This document shows positions 7,664-16,859 of a stretch of 64,000 nucleotides of DNA, piece after piece. The number at the start of each line of letters is the position of its first letter. Within the stretch, counting starts at the first letter, position 1. The position numbers and the translations under genes were made by a program. This DNA is from an uncultured Collinsella sp. (GTDB taxonomy: Bacteria > Actinomycetota > Coriobacteriia > Coriobacteriales > Coriobacteriaceae), in contig URWW01000002.1 in NCBI GenBank assembly GCA_900551665.1, positions 6,794 through 70,793 on the forward strand. The letters are read 5' to 3'. The notes below the pieces were generated by a model that did not search any database, was not told where the DNA came from, and saw only the letters and a list, made by a program, of their open reading frames with translations.

Positions 7664-7816
7664 GGTTGTGAACGATTTCGGATTCCCGCTTTTTTTCGAC
7701 TGCAGATTCCCCCAGGTAGATGTATGTGCAGAAATGGAGGTTATGAACGGTTCGTTCATAACCTGTCATTCGTGCCAGGCAAATCGTTCACAGCCTCCAA
7801 CCGTTCATAACCTACA
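7660..7816. repeat. Nested inverted-repeat cluster (TGTAGGTTRTGAACG units)
   Basis: Outer copies TGTAGGTTGTGAACG (from 7660) and CGTTCATAACCTACA (to 7816) face each other. Inside are a perfect 11-bp palindrome AGGTTATGAAC/GTTCATAACCT (7738-7748, 7754-7764) and a further inverted copy AAATCGTTCACAGCCT near 7781-7796. Function unknown. Confidence 0.65.
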
Positions 7817-7966
7817 AAAATACCCAAGCGCATACCGCCGAGCTCGGTGTGGACTCGGTACATGCCGACGCTCACCCAGCAATCGCCCCGCGGACACAGC
7901 CGACACGCGCTCGGCGCACGCCTGGCGCCCATCCCGCACTCTACAGGGACACACCTCGGGCACTCG

Positions 7967-8032
7967 CCCCGTGCACGGCCAACACTCACCCCGTGCACGG
8001 CCAACGCGTACCCCGTGCACGCCCAACACGTG
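7967..8032. repeat. 22-bp tandem repeat, 3 copies
   Basis: Units at 7967-7988, 7989-8010 and 8011-8032, each starting CCCCGTGCACG.CCAAC. No coding role evident. Confidence 0.7.
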
Positions 8033-8062
8033 GCCGCCGCCGCAACGGCAAAACGGAGCAAC

Positions 8063-8099
8063 AAAAAAGGGCGCACGGGAGACTCTCCTCCCGTGCGCC
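8063..8099 (-). terminator. Rho-independent terminator of the RGG-tailed wHTH gene
   Basis: Minus-strand perfect 12-bp stem GGCGCACGGGAG/CTCCCGTGCGCC (arms 8088-8099 and 8070-8081) followed by CTTTTTT. Canonical, 82 bases past the stop codon. Confidence 0.9.
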
Positions 8100-8181
8100 G
8101 CTGACGTGCGCGTTGCTATCTTCGCCAGACGCGCCGCTATCCGCGCCGCCTGCGTCGAAAGACGCAGGCCCGATGGCCGCT

Positions 8182-9120
8182 CTAGAAGCGACGGCCGCCG
8201 CGATCGCCGTAGTTGCCACGGCCGCCGCGGTCACCGTAACCGCCACGGCCACCACGGTCGTCACGGCCACCAAAGCCGCCACGGCCACCACGGCCGCCAC
8301 GGTCACGATCGCCGAAGTCGCGACGAGGGCCGCGATCGCCGAAGTCCTTGCGGGGACCACGGTCGCCGAAATCGCGGCGCGGACCACGGTCGCCACCGCG
8401 GTCGCCGAAGTCGCGACGAGGGCCACGGTCGCCACCGCAGCCACCGAAGTCCTTGCGCGGGCCACGGTCGCCACCGCGGCCGCCAAAGCCACCACGGCCG
8501 CCGCGGTCGCCGCCACGGCCACCGCGATCATCGTTGTCCAGACCCATCTCGGTCAGCGGGTCGATGAGCTTGTCCATGAGCGCGACGATGTCCTCAGCGT
8601 CCAGCTGGGACAGCTGCGGGACGAGCTTCTTGCGCTTGCCACCGATGGAAGCGGCGAGCTCCTCGGCGTTCTCGTTGGCGGAGACGAGGATGGCGCGCAT
8701 GTCCTCCTCCTCGGGCATGATGCGGGTCACGGCGCCGACTTCCTCAGCCTCGCGCAGGATGCCGTCGAGCTCGCGCAGACGCATGCCGAGCAGGTCGGAC
8801 ATCTCCTTCTGCTCCATCTGGGGCTTGAGCTCGAGGAGCTTGAGGGCGCGCATGAGCTCGCTGGCGCGGGCGGCGTCGGCCTCGGCCTCACGGCCCATGG
8901 CGAACTTGCGGTTGCGGAGCAGGCGAGCGGCGCGCTGCACCTTATCGAAAAGCTGGTCGTCCAGGCTGGGCCCCTCCTCGGCGGCATCCTCGGAAGCCTC
9001 CTCGGCGGTCTCCTCGACGACGTCCTCGGCCTCGACAGCCTCCTCAACGACCTCGACGGTCTCGGAAGCCTCGACGACCTCTTCCACGTTCTCGTTCTCG
9101 TTCTCGATGTACTCGGACAT
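8182..9120 (-). CDS. MarR-like winged-helix protein with acidic N-terminus and RGG-repeat tail
   Basis: 312 residues in three parts. Residues 1-50 are almost all Glu/Val/Ala acidic repeats. Residues about 52-190 are mainly helical and read like a MarR-type winged-helix domain (LLRNRKFAMG, ELMRALKLLEL, MSDLLGMRLRELDGILREA, VGAVTRIMPEE). Residues about 197-312 are Arg/Gly/Asp repeats (DRGGRGG, RGPRRDFG) ending GDRGGRRF, like RGG boxes of RNA-binding proteins. AAGGAGG precedes the ATG, and the gene has its own strong terminator, so it is likely monocistronic. DNA or RNA binding is inferred. The family is not firmly identified beyond the MarR-like resemblance. Confidence 0.75.
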   Translation of the reverse strand: MSEYIENENENVEEVVEASETVEVVEEAVEAEDVVEETAEEASEDAAEEGPSLDDQLFDKVQRAARLLRNRKFAMGREAEADAARASELMRALKLLELKPQMEQKEMSDLLGMRLRELDGILREAEEVGAVTRIMPEEEDMRAILVSANENAEELAASIGGKRKKLVPQLSQLDAEDIVALMDKLIDPLTEMGLDNDDRGGRGGDRGGRGGFGGRGGDRGPRKDFGGCGGDRGPRRDFGDRGGDRGPRRDFGDRGPRKDFGDRGPRRDFGDRDRGGRGGRGGFGGRDDRGGRGGYGDRGGRGNYGDRGGRRF

Positions 9121-9367
9121 TTCGTCCTCCTTCTGCGTCCTCGGACGCGTTCATTGGGGGGGCCTCGCCCCGATGCCGGCGACTCTGTTTCCGCCTGGGC
9201 ACCATCTCCACGCCTTCCGGCGTCTCATGCGGCACGCTCCATCTGAGCCTCGAATGCCGCCGTACACCAGTGTACGCGCCGCGACGCCGTTTCATTCGTG
9301 CGCTTTTGGTGGCACACACCTTTCGCATCTGCCTGAGAACATATCTCCAATCAACCGGTGCCGTCGG

Positions 9368-10213
9368 CTATGCCAAATAGCGCCTCACGTCCGCAATCCG
9401 CGCCTCGCCGTCGCGGCGGCCTACCTGGTAGATCCGCTCCAAGACCTCCGGGTCCTTTACGGCGAGCGGCGCCTTGACCGACTCGCTCGGACGGATGACG
9501 AGCGCCTTCCCGTCGCGCTCGAGGCGGGCCACCTCTTCGAGCTGGGCGTTATAGCGCACGTGACGGTTGGCGAGCAGCTCCACTAGCTTGGGATACGCAC
9601 CGTACGCGCGCTCCAAGAGCGGCATGAGTCTGTTCGGCTCCTTCACGAATCCCTCAGGCTGCGTGAGGACGACCACGTTTCTGTCGTACCCCTGCGCGAC
9701 CATCCATGCCGCCGGGATCGAGTCGGCGATACCGCCGTCGAGGAACTCGCGGCCGTCGAGCTCGACGGGTCGCGCGAGCAGGGGCACCGAGGCGGATGCC
9801 CGAATCCAATCGAGGTCATCGCCATCGCCACGCTCGATGTCGCGATAGACGGCCTCGCCCGTGGCGATATCCGTGCAAACGGCCGTGAAGCGCATGGGGT
9901 TCGCGGCGGCGGCCTCTATATCGAAGGGATCGAGGCGCAAGGGCACCTCGCGATAGGCGAAATCGATGCTGTAAAGCTCCCCGGTGCGCAGGAGATTCTT
10001 GAGGCTGGCGTAACGCGGATCGGCACAGAAGCGCTTGTTATAGCGGATGGCACGCCCCACCTGGCGCGACTTGATATTCACACCGAACGCGGCACCCGCA
10101 GACACGCCCACAGCGTGGTCGAACTCCACGCCGTACTCCATGAACACGTCGAGCACGCCCGCCGTGTACAGACCGCGCATGCCGCCGCCCTCGAGCACCA
10201 AACCCGCTGTCAT
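9368..10213 (-). CDS. Patatin-like phospholipase family protein
   Basis: A 281-residue putative lipid acyl hydrolase with a Ser-Asp catalytic dyad. The glycine-rich oxyanion loop GLVLEGGGMRGLYTAGVLD is at the N-terminus, the nucleophile elbow is GVSAG, and the Asp motif is DGGIADS. It resembles the YjjU-type bacterial patatins (SIDFAYREV, FTAVCTDIATGEAVY, ASASVPLLARPV). The start chosen is the ATG at 10211-10213, with GGGAGG nine bases upstream; an ATG 13 codons earlier lacks a good site. Cytoplasmic, with no signal peptide. The substrate is unknown. Confidence 0.87.
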   Translation of the reverse strand: MTAGLVLEGGGMRGLYTAGVLDVFMEYGVEFDHAVGVSAGAAFGVNIKSRQVGRAIRYNKRFCADPRYASLKNLLRTGELYSIDFAYREVPLRLDPFDIEAAAANPMRFTAVCTDIATGEAVYRDIERGDGDDLDWIRASASVPLLARPVELDGREFLDGGIADSIPAAWMVAQGYDRNVVVLTQPEGFVKEPNRLMPLLERAYGAYPKLVELLANRHVRYNAQLEEVARLERDGKALVIRPSESVKAPLAVKDPEVLERIYQVGRRDGEARIADVRRYLA

Positions 10214-10402
10214 ATCGGCCAGCCTCCCATCGTCATGGTTTCGACGGGCCATTCTACGCCTATCACACGGTGCGGCGTGAGGCCCCGCATGGAGAAACCC
10301 ATTTTCGCTTCGACAGGCGAAGGAGACGGATGCGGCGGACGCGTCCGCGGCGGGCCTGCCCGCTGCTGGCCCACCCGCACAGGCCTGCCCGCCGTGGGCC
10401 CG

Positions 10403-11284
10403 TCAGCGCGGCGGGACGATGCAGTCGTAGCGCACCGCCTTGCCGGCGATCGCGTGGCTCGGCTTGACGCCGGCGAGATGGGGGCCCTTCACCGGGCGCT
10501 TGATCACGACTTTGCGCGGGTGCGCGGCGAGCGCGGCCTGGAGCAGCGACTCCTCGTCGAGGGGCTCGGTCGGGCGCTCGAGGCCGTGGATGAGCTGGAA
10601 CTTCTTTTTAACCGCGGCGCTCTTGGTGCGCCCCGGGAACATGGGGTCGAGATAGACCACGTCGGGCCGTATGTCCGACGCGGCGCCGAGCTCGGCGAGA
10701 ACGGAGCGGCTGTCGCCCGCGACCAAGTGCATGCGCTCGACGATGGGCCCGAGGGCCTCGTGCGCCGATGCCCGCGCGAGGGCGTCCTCGAGCAGGGCGG
10801 CGATCACCGGATCGGCCTCGCACAGCGTGACCTCGAATCCGGCGGCGGCGAGCAGCAGGGAGTCCTCCCCCAGCCCCGCCGTGGCATCCACGGCACGCGG
10901 GGCCTCGATGCCCTTCACCCGGGCGGCCTTGACGAGCATCTCTCGCTGCAGGGCGCCCTGCTTGATGCGCGACAGCATCTCGGCAAAATCGGGACGGAGC
11001 TCCATGCCATCGCGCATGAGAGAGAGACCGTCGCGGGACACCTTGAGATACAGGCGACCCGGCTCGGGGATGAAAGCCGCCTCCAAACAACCGGCCTCGC
11101 AGACTGCGAGCGGCGCGGTCAGTCGATCGGACAGCCCCTCCGCGCGGTCGAGCGAGTCCCCATCGATGCAAAGCACCGTCACGGGCAATTCGGTAGAACC
11201 GACCCCCGATGCGGCAACATCCAGCGCGCCCCGCATGCCGCCATCCTCGATTCGACGACCCTCCTCGATTCGAGACCCCGTCAT
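10403..11284 (-). CDS. rsmJ: 16S rRNA (guanine1516-N2)-methyltransferase RsmJ-like
   Basis: A 293-residue SAM-dependent methyltransferase. The SAM site is AVDATAGLGEDSLLLAAAGF and the catalytic-region motif is YLDPMFPGRTKSAAVKKK, followed by KVVIKRPVKGPHLAGV, all typical of RsmJ (YhiQ). RsmJ methylates G1516 of 16S rRNA. It is about 40 residues longer than the E. coli protein at the N-terminus. Its ATG overlaps the stop of the upstream membrane protein gene (ATGA), so the two are translationally coupled. Confidence 0.87.
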   Translation of the reverse strand: MTGSRIEEGRRIEDGGMRGALDVAASGVGSTELPVTVLCIDGDSLDRAEGLSDRLTAPLAVCEAGCLEAAFIPEPGRLYLKVSRDGLSLMRDGMELRPDFAEMLSRIKQGALQREMLVKAARVKGIEAPRAVDATAGLGEDSLLLAAAGFEVTLCEADPVIAALLEDALARASAHEALGPIVERMHLVAGDSRSVLAELGAASDIRPDVVYLDPMFPGRTKSAAVKKKFQLIHGLERPTEPLDEESLLQAALAAHPRKVVIKRPVKGPHLAGVKPSHAIAGKAVRYDCIVPPR

Positions 11285-12186
11285 GACCTGTCCCCGCCCT
11301 TGATGGCGTTGACCGCGCTACGGCGCACCTTGGCCGGGTTGAGCGTCGATGCGGCGGCGGGAATATCGATATTCACGCCCAGCAAGATCTTCGCCATCCA
11401 AAAGTAGAAGAGAAGCACCAGCAGCGGAATGAGGCACGAGGTCACGAGCATCACCGCCAGCGACTCGATGAACTGGTTGAGCGACTCCTGCGCGCCCTCG
11501 ACGGCACTCGAAATCCCGCCCGTCACCGTGTCGATAGCGCCCTGGAAAAAGCCGAGGATACCGCCGTCATCCTTCTTGCCGCCTTCCGACTCGGCCTCGG
11601 CCGCGCCCTCGGCCAACGCCTCGGCCGTCTCGACCGACTGAGTGAGCGAGGTGTCGTACATGGCGTCGACCTGGTTGGTAACCCAGGTACTGGTGGGTAT
11701 GGCCAACAGCAGCACCGCGCCGATCAAGGCGAGTTTAACGCCGAGGCGCACCGGCACGGCCGACCATCGCGCGCGGCCATACGCCCAGGTAAAGACAATC
11801 GCGGAGAGCAGGGCGAGCGGCAACACCAGCCCCAGCGCAACGCCGCTGAAGATGGCGATGAGGTATTTCTCGAGGAACAAGGCGGCGAGCACGATGAGGA
11901 ACCCGGTGCTCAGATCCATGAGCTTCTCGGCGATGGGCGAGCCCGCGTCGCCGGGGATCGCCGAGATGAGCGCCGATGCGCCCGCGGAACCGGCCGTGAG
12001 GGTGAGCACGTTGTCGATTTTCTCATCGATGGTGGCAATCACCTCCACGTGTGCCTCGGGCGAGGCGAAGCGCGGGGCAAGGCCGAACACGAGCAAGGTG
12101 ATGAGGGCGACGAGGACCGCGGTGATAATCGCCCGCACCTGGGTGCTGGGCCCGAACGTCTCGTCGTACTGCTCAATTTCGTTCAT
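11281..12186 (-). CDS. Multi-pass membrane protein of unknown function
   Basis: 301 residues. Hydrophobic segments lie near residues 20-40, 90-140 (two or three spans), 155-175 and 250-275. Between the last two is an acidic, Glu/Ala-rich loop (SVETAEALAEGAAEAE, GGKKDDGG) with an amphipathic stretch. The start chosen is the ATG at 12184-12186, with AGAGG upstream. It sits 26 bases downstream of coaX and overlaps rsmJ, so it is the middle gene of a coaX-membrane protein-rsmJ operon. The sequence is not recognised as a known family. Confidence 0.75.
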   Translation of the reverse strand: MNEIEQYDETFGPSTQVRAIITAVLVALITLLVFGLAPRFASPEAHVEVIATIDEKIDNVLTLTAGSAGASALISAIPGDAGSPIAEKLMDLSTGFLIVLAALFLEKYLIAIFSGVALGLVLPLALLSAIVFTWAYGRARWSAVPVRLGVKLALIGAVLLLAIPTSTWVTNQVDAMYDTSLTQSVETAEALAEGAAEAESEGGKKDDGGILGFFQGAIDTVTGGISSAVEGAQESLNQFIESLAVMLVTSCLIPLLVLLFYFWMAKILLGVNIDIPAAASTLNPAKVRRSAVNAIKGGDRS

Positions 12187-12212
12187 GGGAACACCTCTCA
12201 TCGATTCGTGCG

Positions 12213-12995
12213 TCAATGGTGGTTGCGGAGCCAGATATGGTGCAAGCCGCGCAGGGTGAGGGTCTCGTCAACCGTCGCATCGTGCGCGATCAGAGCCGCG
12301 ACCTGGGTGGCCCCGTCTCCCGTGATCACCACGGGGGCGTCCGCGCCAAGCTCGCTCATAACTGCGTCGAGCAGGCCGTCTATGCGGGCGGCCTCGCCCA
12401 GCACTAAGCCGGACTGCATGGCGGCCCGGGTGCTGCGCCCGATCACGCGCTCGGGCGCGCGCAACTCGATCATGGGCAGACGCGCCGCGGCGGCGGTGAG
12501 CGAACGGGCGCCCAGGGCCACGCCGGGGGCGATGATGCCGCCCGCAAAGGCACCGGTGCCGTCGACCACCTCGATATTCGTCGTGGTGCCCAAATCGACC
12601 ACCACGACCGGGAACCCGTACGACTCACGCGCCGCCACGGCATCCGCCACGCGATCGGAGCCGACCTCGGAGGGGTCGTCGTATCGCATGCGCATGCCGG
12701 TCTTGAGCCCGGGTCCCACAACATACGGACGGACGCCGCACAGCTTGTCGAGCGCGATGCGCCACACGTCGCCCAGGTTGGGCACCACGCAGGAAAGAAT
12801 CGCCGAGGCGGGGTCGGGCGCATCCAGCATGTCGAGGGCGCGGGCGGCCTGCGCCCACGCCTCGTCGGCCGTGAGGCGGTCGGCCGTGGTGACCTCCCAG
12901 GTGCCGACGAGCTCGTCTCCGGCGAACACGCCGAACTTGGTCACGGTGTTGCCCACGTCGACGGCCAGCAGGCCGCAGTTCGCATCCTCGCCCAT
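12213..12995 (-). CDS. coaX: Type III pantothenate kinase
   Basis: Catalyses ATP-dependent phosphorylation of pantothenate, the first step of coenzyme A synthesis. 260 residues, the normal family length. Visible are the ASKHA phosphate motif LLAVDVGNTVTKFGVF, SCVVPNLGDVW, GSDRVADAVAARESYG, the second phosphate motif VVVDLGTTTNIEVVD and GGIIAPGVALGARSL. Type III enzymes are typically insensitive to CoA feedback. It is the first gene of a three-gene operon with the membrane protein and rsmJ. Confidence 0.95.
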   Translation of the reverse strand: MGEDANCGLLAVDVGNTVTKFGVFAGDELVGTWEVTTADRLTADEAWAQAARALDMLDAPDPASAILSCVVPNLGDVWRIALDKLCGVRPYVVGPGLKTGMRMRYDDPSEVGSDRVADAVAARESYGFPVVVVDLGTTTNIEVVDGTGAFAGGIIAPGVALGARSLTAAAARLPMIELRAPERVIGRSTRAAMQSGLVLGEAARIDGLLDAVMSELGADAPVVITGDGATQVAALIAHDATVDETLTLRGLHHIWLRNHH

Positions 12996-13109
12996 GCGCC
13001 CTCCGTTTTTCTTCGTCCGAACTTCTTCATTCGAGCTTACACTATAGCCGTCCTAATGCCGTAACCCGACTCCCCGAAGAGGGGGAGCGGATATACGAAG
13101 GAGCTACAA

Positions 13110-14795
13110 ATGAGTTCTCTGAACCAGCGCGCGCCGTGGCGCGGGCAGATCAGTGCCGCCGGTATTCTCATCGGCTGCATCGGCTGCATCATCATCACGG
13201 CATCTTCCGTCTACACGGCCCTCAAGATGGGCGCCCTGCCCTGGCCGACCATCTTCACCTCGATCACCGCGCTGGTCCTGCTGCGCGCGGCTGGCCGCAC
13301 GAGCCTGAACGAGGCGAACGTCACCCAGATCATCATGTCAGCAGGTTCCATGGTCGCGGGCGGACTGGCCTTCACCATCCCCGGCATCTGGATGCTCGGC
13401 ATCGGCGATGAGGTGAGCTGGGCCGAAATGCTCGGCGTCGCGCTGGCCGGCACACTGCTGGGCCTCGTGTGCACGGCGCTGATCCGCCGGCGCTTCGTCG
13501 AGGAGTCGGACCTCGAGTACCCGATCGGCACCGCTGCCGCGGAGACGCTCATGGCCAGCCGCGCGGGCGGTGCGACGGGCAAACGGCTCTTCGGGTCCAT
13601 GGCGGCGGCCGGCATCTGGTGCGGGCTGCGCGACCTCGCAGGCGTCATCCCGACCATGATCGGCGCCCTGCCCATCCCCGGGGTGGCGTTCGGTATCTAC
13701 AATTCGCCCATGCTGCTGTCCGTGGGCTTCCTGGTGGGTGGCGCGGCCGTCGCGTTCTGGCTCGCCGGCGGCCTGATCGCGAACTTCGGCGTCATCGTGG
13801 GTGGAGGCGCCGCGGGCCTGTGGGATGTCGCCACCGCCCAGGGCATCGTATCGAGCCTGGGCATGGGCCTCATGATGGGATCGGGCATCGGCGTCGTGGT
13901 GCGCGACATCCTGCCCGGCGCGCTGAGCGGCCTGCGCGCCGGGGCGCATGGCGACGGCGCGCGCGAAAGCGCCCCCGCACGAGCGCTCGACAAGCTCGAC
14001 GCCGGCATGCTCGCCCTGTTCGTGGCCACCGCGGCCCTGCTCATTTGCCTCGTCCTCGGGATCTCCCCGCTCGCCTGCCTCGTCGTGGTCATTCTCGCGT
14101 TCGTCACCACCATCATGAGCGCGCAGTCGGTTGGTCAGACGGGCATCGACCCCATGGAGATCTTCGGCCTCATCGTCCTGCTCATCGTCGCCGCGCTCGG
14201 CGAGACCGACCAGGTCAGGCTCTTCTTCGTCGCGGGCGTGGTCGCTGTGGCGTGCGGCCTCGCCGGCGATGTCATGAGCGATTTCAAGACCGGCAGGATC
14301 TTGGGAACCGAACCGCGCGCCATGTGGGTCGGCCAGGCCGTCGGAGCGCTGCTCGGAACCGCCGTGTCCGTCGCCGTGATGTGCGCCCTGCTCAACGCCT
14401 ACGGGGCCGACGCCTTCGGCCCGGGCAAGACGTTCGTGTCCGCCCAGGCGAGCGTCGTGGCGACCATGGTCTCGGGCATCCCCAGCATCGGCGCGTTCGG
14501 CCTCGGCCTCGCGGCGGGCATCGCCCTGTATTGCCTGGGTATTCCGTCCATGATGCTCGGCCTCGGCGTGTACCTGCCGTTCTACATGACGCTCTCCGCT
14601 TCTCTCGGCGCCCTGGTCAAGGTCGTCTACGACCGCGCCGCCGCCAAGCGTCGCGAACACGATGCGGACGCGGGCGCCGCGGAGACGTCCCACGAGGAGA
14701 CCGGCATCATCGTCGCATCCGGCGTGCTGGGCGGGGAGTCCATCGTCGGCGTGCTGATCGCGCTCATGTCCGTGGCGACGGGCCTGCTGGGATAA
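13110..14795 (+). CDS. OPT family transporter
   Basis: A 561-residue integral membrane protein with about 14-16 hydrophobic segments, of the oligopeptide/metal-chelate OPT family. The N-terminal ISAAGILIGCIGCIIITASS, the NVTQIIMSAGSMVAGGLAF segment and the acidic-charged EESDLEYPIGTAAAETL motif are characteristic. A short cytoplasmic loop near residue 275-290 is basic and acidic. GAAGGAG lies before the ATG. It stands alone and is followed by a terminator. The substrate (peptides or iron chelates) cannot be told from sequence. Confidence 0.88.
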   Translation: MSSLNQRAPWRGQISAAGILIGCIGCIIITASSVYTALKMGALPWPTIFTSITALVLLRAAGRTSLNEANVTQIIMSAGSMVAGGLAFTIPGIWMLGIGDEVSWAEMLGVALAGTLLGLVCTALIRRRFVEESDLEYPIGTAAAETLMASRAGGATGKRLFGSMAAAGIWCGLRDLAGVIPTMIGALPIPGVAFGIYNSPMLLSVGFLVGGAAVAFWLAGGLIANFGVIVGGGAAGLWDVATAQGIVSSLGMGLMMGSGIGVVVRDILPGALSGLRAGAHGDGARESAPARALDKLDAGMLALFVATAALLICLVLGISPLACLVVVILAFVTTIMSAQSVGQTGIDPMEIFGLIVLLIVAALGETDQVRLFFVAGVVAVACGLAGDVMSDFKTGRILGTEPRAMWVGQAVGALLGTAVSVAVMCALLNAYGADAFGPGKTFVSAQASVVATMVSGIPSIGAFGLGLAAGIALYCLGIPSMMLGLGVYLPFYMTLSASLGALVKVVYDRAAAKRREHDADAGAAETSHEETGIIVASGVLGGESIVGVLIALMSVATGLLG

Positions 14796-14881
14796 CCGCG
14801 CCATCCGACCCATCGGCAAAAGACACGGCGAAGACGCGATGAGCGGGCGACGCGGTCTCCCGCACCCTCATAGGTCGATTC

Positions 14882-14922
14882 GGGGCCGTCCACCGAGGAG
14901 CGAACCTCGGCGGACGGCCCCC
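14882..14922 (+). terminator. Terminator hairpin after the OPT transporter
   Basis: Long stem GGGGCCGTCC-A-CCGAGG / CCTCGG-C-GGACGGCCCC with one internal mismatch and a six-base loop, followed by a weak T-rich stretch (GTCTTATG). About 85 bases after the OPT stop. Confidence 0.65.
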
Positions 14923-15063
14923 GTCTTATGCTTGGAGACGTCTGAGCGCACCGTCTGGCCCCGGGGCGACCGGCCTCGCATGACTCCCGGCCGGAACGCA
15001 CGACCTCGCCCCGGACCCGGGCGATGCGCTCTTTTTCGACAGCCCTCGTGAAAGGCCGGAGCC

Positions 15064-16542
15064 ATGTGGGTTTTCGACACCACGCTCTATCAGATCTATC
15101 CGCTCGGCATGCTCGGATGCCCCTTCGACGCACCCGAACCGGGCGACGAAGACGCCGCTGCGCGCGAGCGGGAGCTCCATCGCGTGAGCTCGCTCATCGA
15201 TTGGGCTCCCTACCTTGGAGAGCTCGGCGTGGGCGCCATTTTGCTCAACCCGGTTTTCTCCTCCGACACCCACGGGTACAACACGCGCGACCTGCGCCAG
15301 ATCGACTGCCGTCTGGGCACGAACGACGACTTTGCGAGCGTGGTCAACGCGCTGCATGCATGTGGCGTGCGTGTGATCGTGGACGCGGTGTTCAACCACG
15401 TGGGCCGCAACTTCTGGGCCTTCCGCGATGTGCGCGAGCGCAAGTGGGACTCACCCTACAAGGACTGGTTCCATATCAGCTTTGACGGCGACACGCATTT
15501 CGGCGACGGCTTTTGGTACGAGGGCTGGGAGGGCAATCAGGACCTCGTCAAGCTCAACCTGCGCAATCCCGAGGTCATCTCCTACCTGCTCGATACGGTG
15601 CGCATGTGGAAGCGCGAGCTCGGCGTGGACGGCCTGCGTCTGGATGTGGCCTACTGCCTGGACCGGGACTTCGTGCGCACCCTGCGCGGAGTCGCGGACG
15701 AGTTGGGCGCGGAACCACGCTTCGACGGCGCGCCCAGCGACGGCTTCCCGCTCATCGGCGAGGTGCTGTTCGGCGACTACAACCTCATCGTCAACGACGA
15801 CATGCTCGACTCCTGCACCAATTACGAGTGCTACAAGGGCCTGTACTCAAGCTTCAACTCCATGAACATGTTCGAGATCGCTCACTCGCTGCACCGGCAA
15901 TTCGGCGGGGAGCCGTGGTGCATCTACCGCGACAAGCACCTGGTGAACTTTGCCGACAACCACGACGTCTCCCGGCTGGCGAGCATCCTTACCGAAAAGC
16001 GCCACCTCGCGCCCGCTTACGGCGTGCTCTTCGGCATGCCGGGCATCCCATGCCTGTATTACGGCAGCGAGTGGGGGCAGCTTGGAGAGAAGGGCACCGG
16101 CTACCTGGCCGACATCGATCTGCGCCCGGCGATTGCGGCGCCTTCTGCCGAGGCGCTCGCCGCGCCGGCCGCGGGTTGGGAGGGAGGATGCGGCCCCAAC
16201 GAGCTCACGATCCTCGTCAACCGGCTGAATCATGTGCGCCGCAGCTCCCGCGCCCTGTGCCACGGCGACTACCGCAATGTGGTCATAACCAACAGGCAGT
16301 TGCTATTCGAACGCAGCGCGGGTGCGGACGGCGATGCGCCGGCCGAATGCGTGCTCGTGGCGATCAACGCCGAGGATGTGCCTTTCACCTTCAGCGACGA
16401 CCCACTGCGGGGCACGTTCGAAGTGCTCGTCGCGTGCGGCGGCGAGGGCACACGCGCGACGGCGCAAACCGGCACGAAAGCCCTCGAGCTCGACGGCATG
16501 CTGGACATACCGCCATTTTCCGTGATCTACCTGCGTAAATAA
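15064..16542 (+). CDS. GH13 alpha-amylase family glycoside hydrolase
   Basis: A 492-residue cytoplasmic (no signal peptide) alpha-glucan hydrolase. The four GH13 regions are in order: DAVFNHVG (I), GLRLDVAYCLD with the catalytic Asp (II), LIGEVLFGDY with the acid/base Glu (III) and FADNHDVSR (IV). GMPGIPCLYYGSEWGQ follows. The C-terminal part is a short beta domain ending SVIYLRK. It most resembles small neopullulanase/maltodextrinase-type enzymes, so intracellular breakdown of maltodextrins or glycogen fragments is likely. GGAG lies two bases before the ATG. A small inverted repeat (CCTGCGT/ACGCAGG) overlaps the stop codon. Confidence 0.9.
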   Translation: MWVFDTTLYQIYPLGMLGCPFDAPEPGDEDAAARERELHRVSSLIDWAPYLGELGVGAILLNPVFSSDTHGYNTRDLRQIDCRLGTNDDFASVVNALHACGVRVIVDAVFNHVGRNFWAFRDVRERKWDSPYKDWFHISFDGDTHFGDGFWYEGWEGNQDLVKLNLRNPEVISYLLDTVRMWKRELGVDGLRLDVAYCLDRDFVRTLRGVADELGAEPRFDGAPSDGFPLIGEVLFGDYNLIVNDDMLDSCTNYECYKGLYSSFNSMNMFEIAHSLHRQFGGEPWCIYRDKHLVNFADNHDVSRLASILTEKRHLAPAYGVLFGMPGIPCLYYGSEWGQLGEKGTGYLADIDLRPAIAAPSAEALAAPAAGWEGGCGPNELTILVNRLNHVRRSSRALCHGDYRNVVITNRQLLFERSAGADGDAPAECVLVAINAEDVPFTFSDDPLRGTFEVLVACGGEGTRATAQTGTKALELDGMLDIPPFSVIYLRK

Positions 16543-16859
16543 CGCAGGCCACGTCCTCTTGTCCGAAAAGATCCCGCTATCGGCCGAGGATGTTTCCTCG
16601 ACAAGTGCGGCATCTCGCCTGGAAAGGATGAGGTTTTTCGTATCGGATTATCGATTTGCGAAGCATCACCCTTCAACGCCACATCATTTGCGCAGATAGA
16701 CGGTGTGCCGATTATCCCCATACTCCAGCATTTCGGTTTTCGATACGAAAAAGCTCGACCCCTCGCACGCAGACTCGAAATACGGCCAAAAACGCCACCC
16801 ACCGCGACGCCGCCCACCGCCAAAACGGCATCTAGCGGCAGCGCCCATGGTGCACGGCG
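16543..16859. other. Intergenic stretch between the amylase and choloylglycine hydrolase genes
   Basis: A convergent intergenic region with no credible intact gene. It holds a widely spaced inverted repeat TTTTTCGTATCG (16633-16644) / CGATACGAAAAA (16741-16752). On the minus strand a frame ending at 16684 reads plausibly protein-like over its last 35 residues (FWPYFESACEGSSFF to HTVYLRK), possibly a gene remnant. Confidence 0.4.

Larger units (their letters stand above)
7482..8062. other. Long non-coding, repeat-rich intergenic stretch
   Basis: No credible gene. Open frames here are low-complexity readings of repeats: a 36-bp tandem repeat, an inverted-repeat cluster and a 22-bp triplicate, listed separately. 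It separates the XRE-aminotransferase promoter region from the terminator of the RGG-tailed gene. Confidence 0.7.

Noticed and set aside
7500..8100. Several overlapping frames in the repeat-rich intergenic region
   Set aside because: Their products are direct translations of tandem repeats with no supporting SD or family resemblance.
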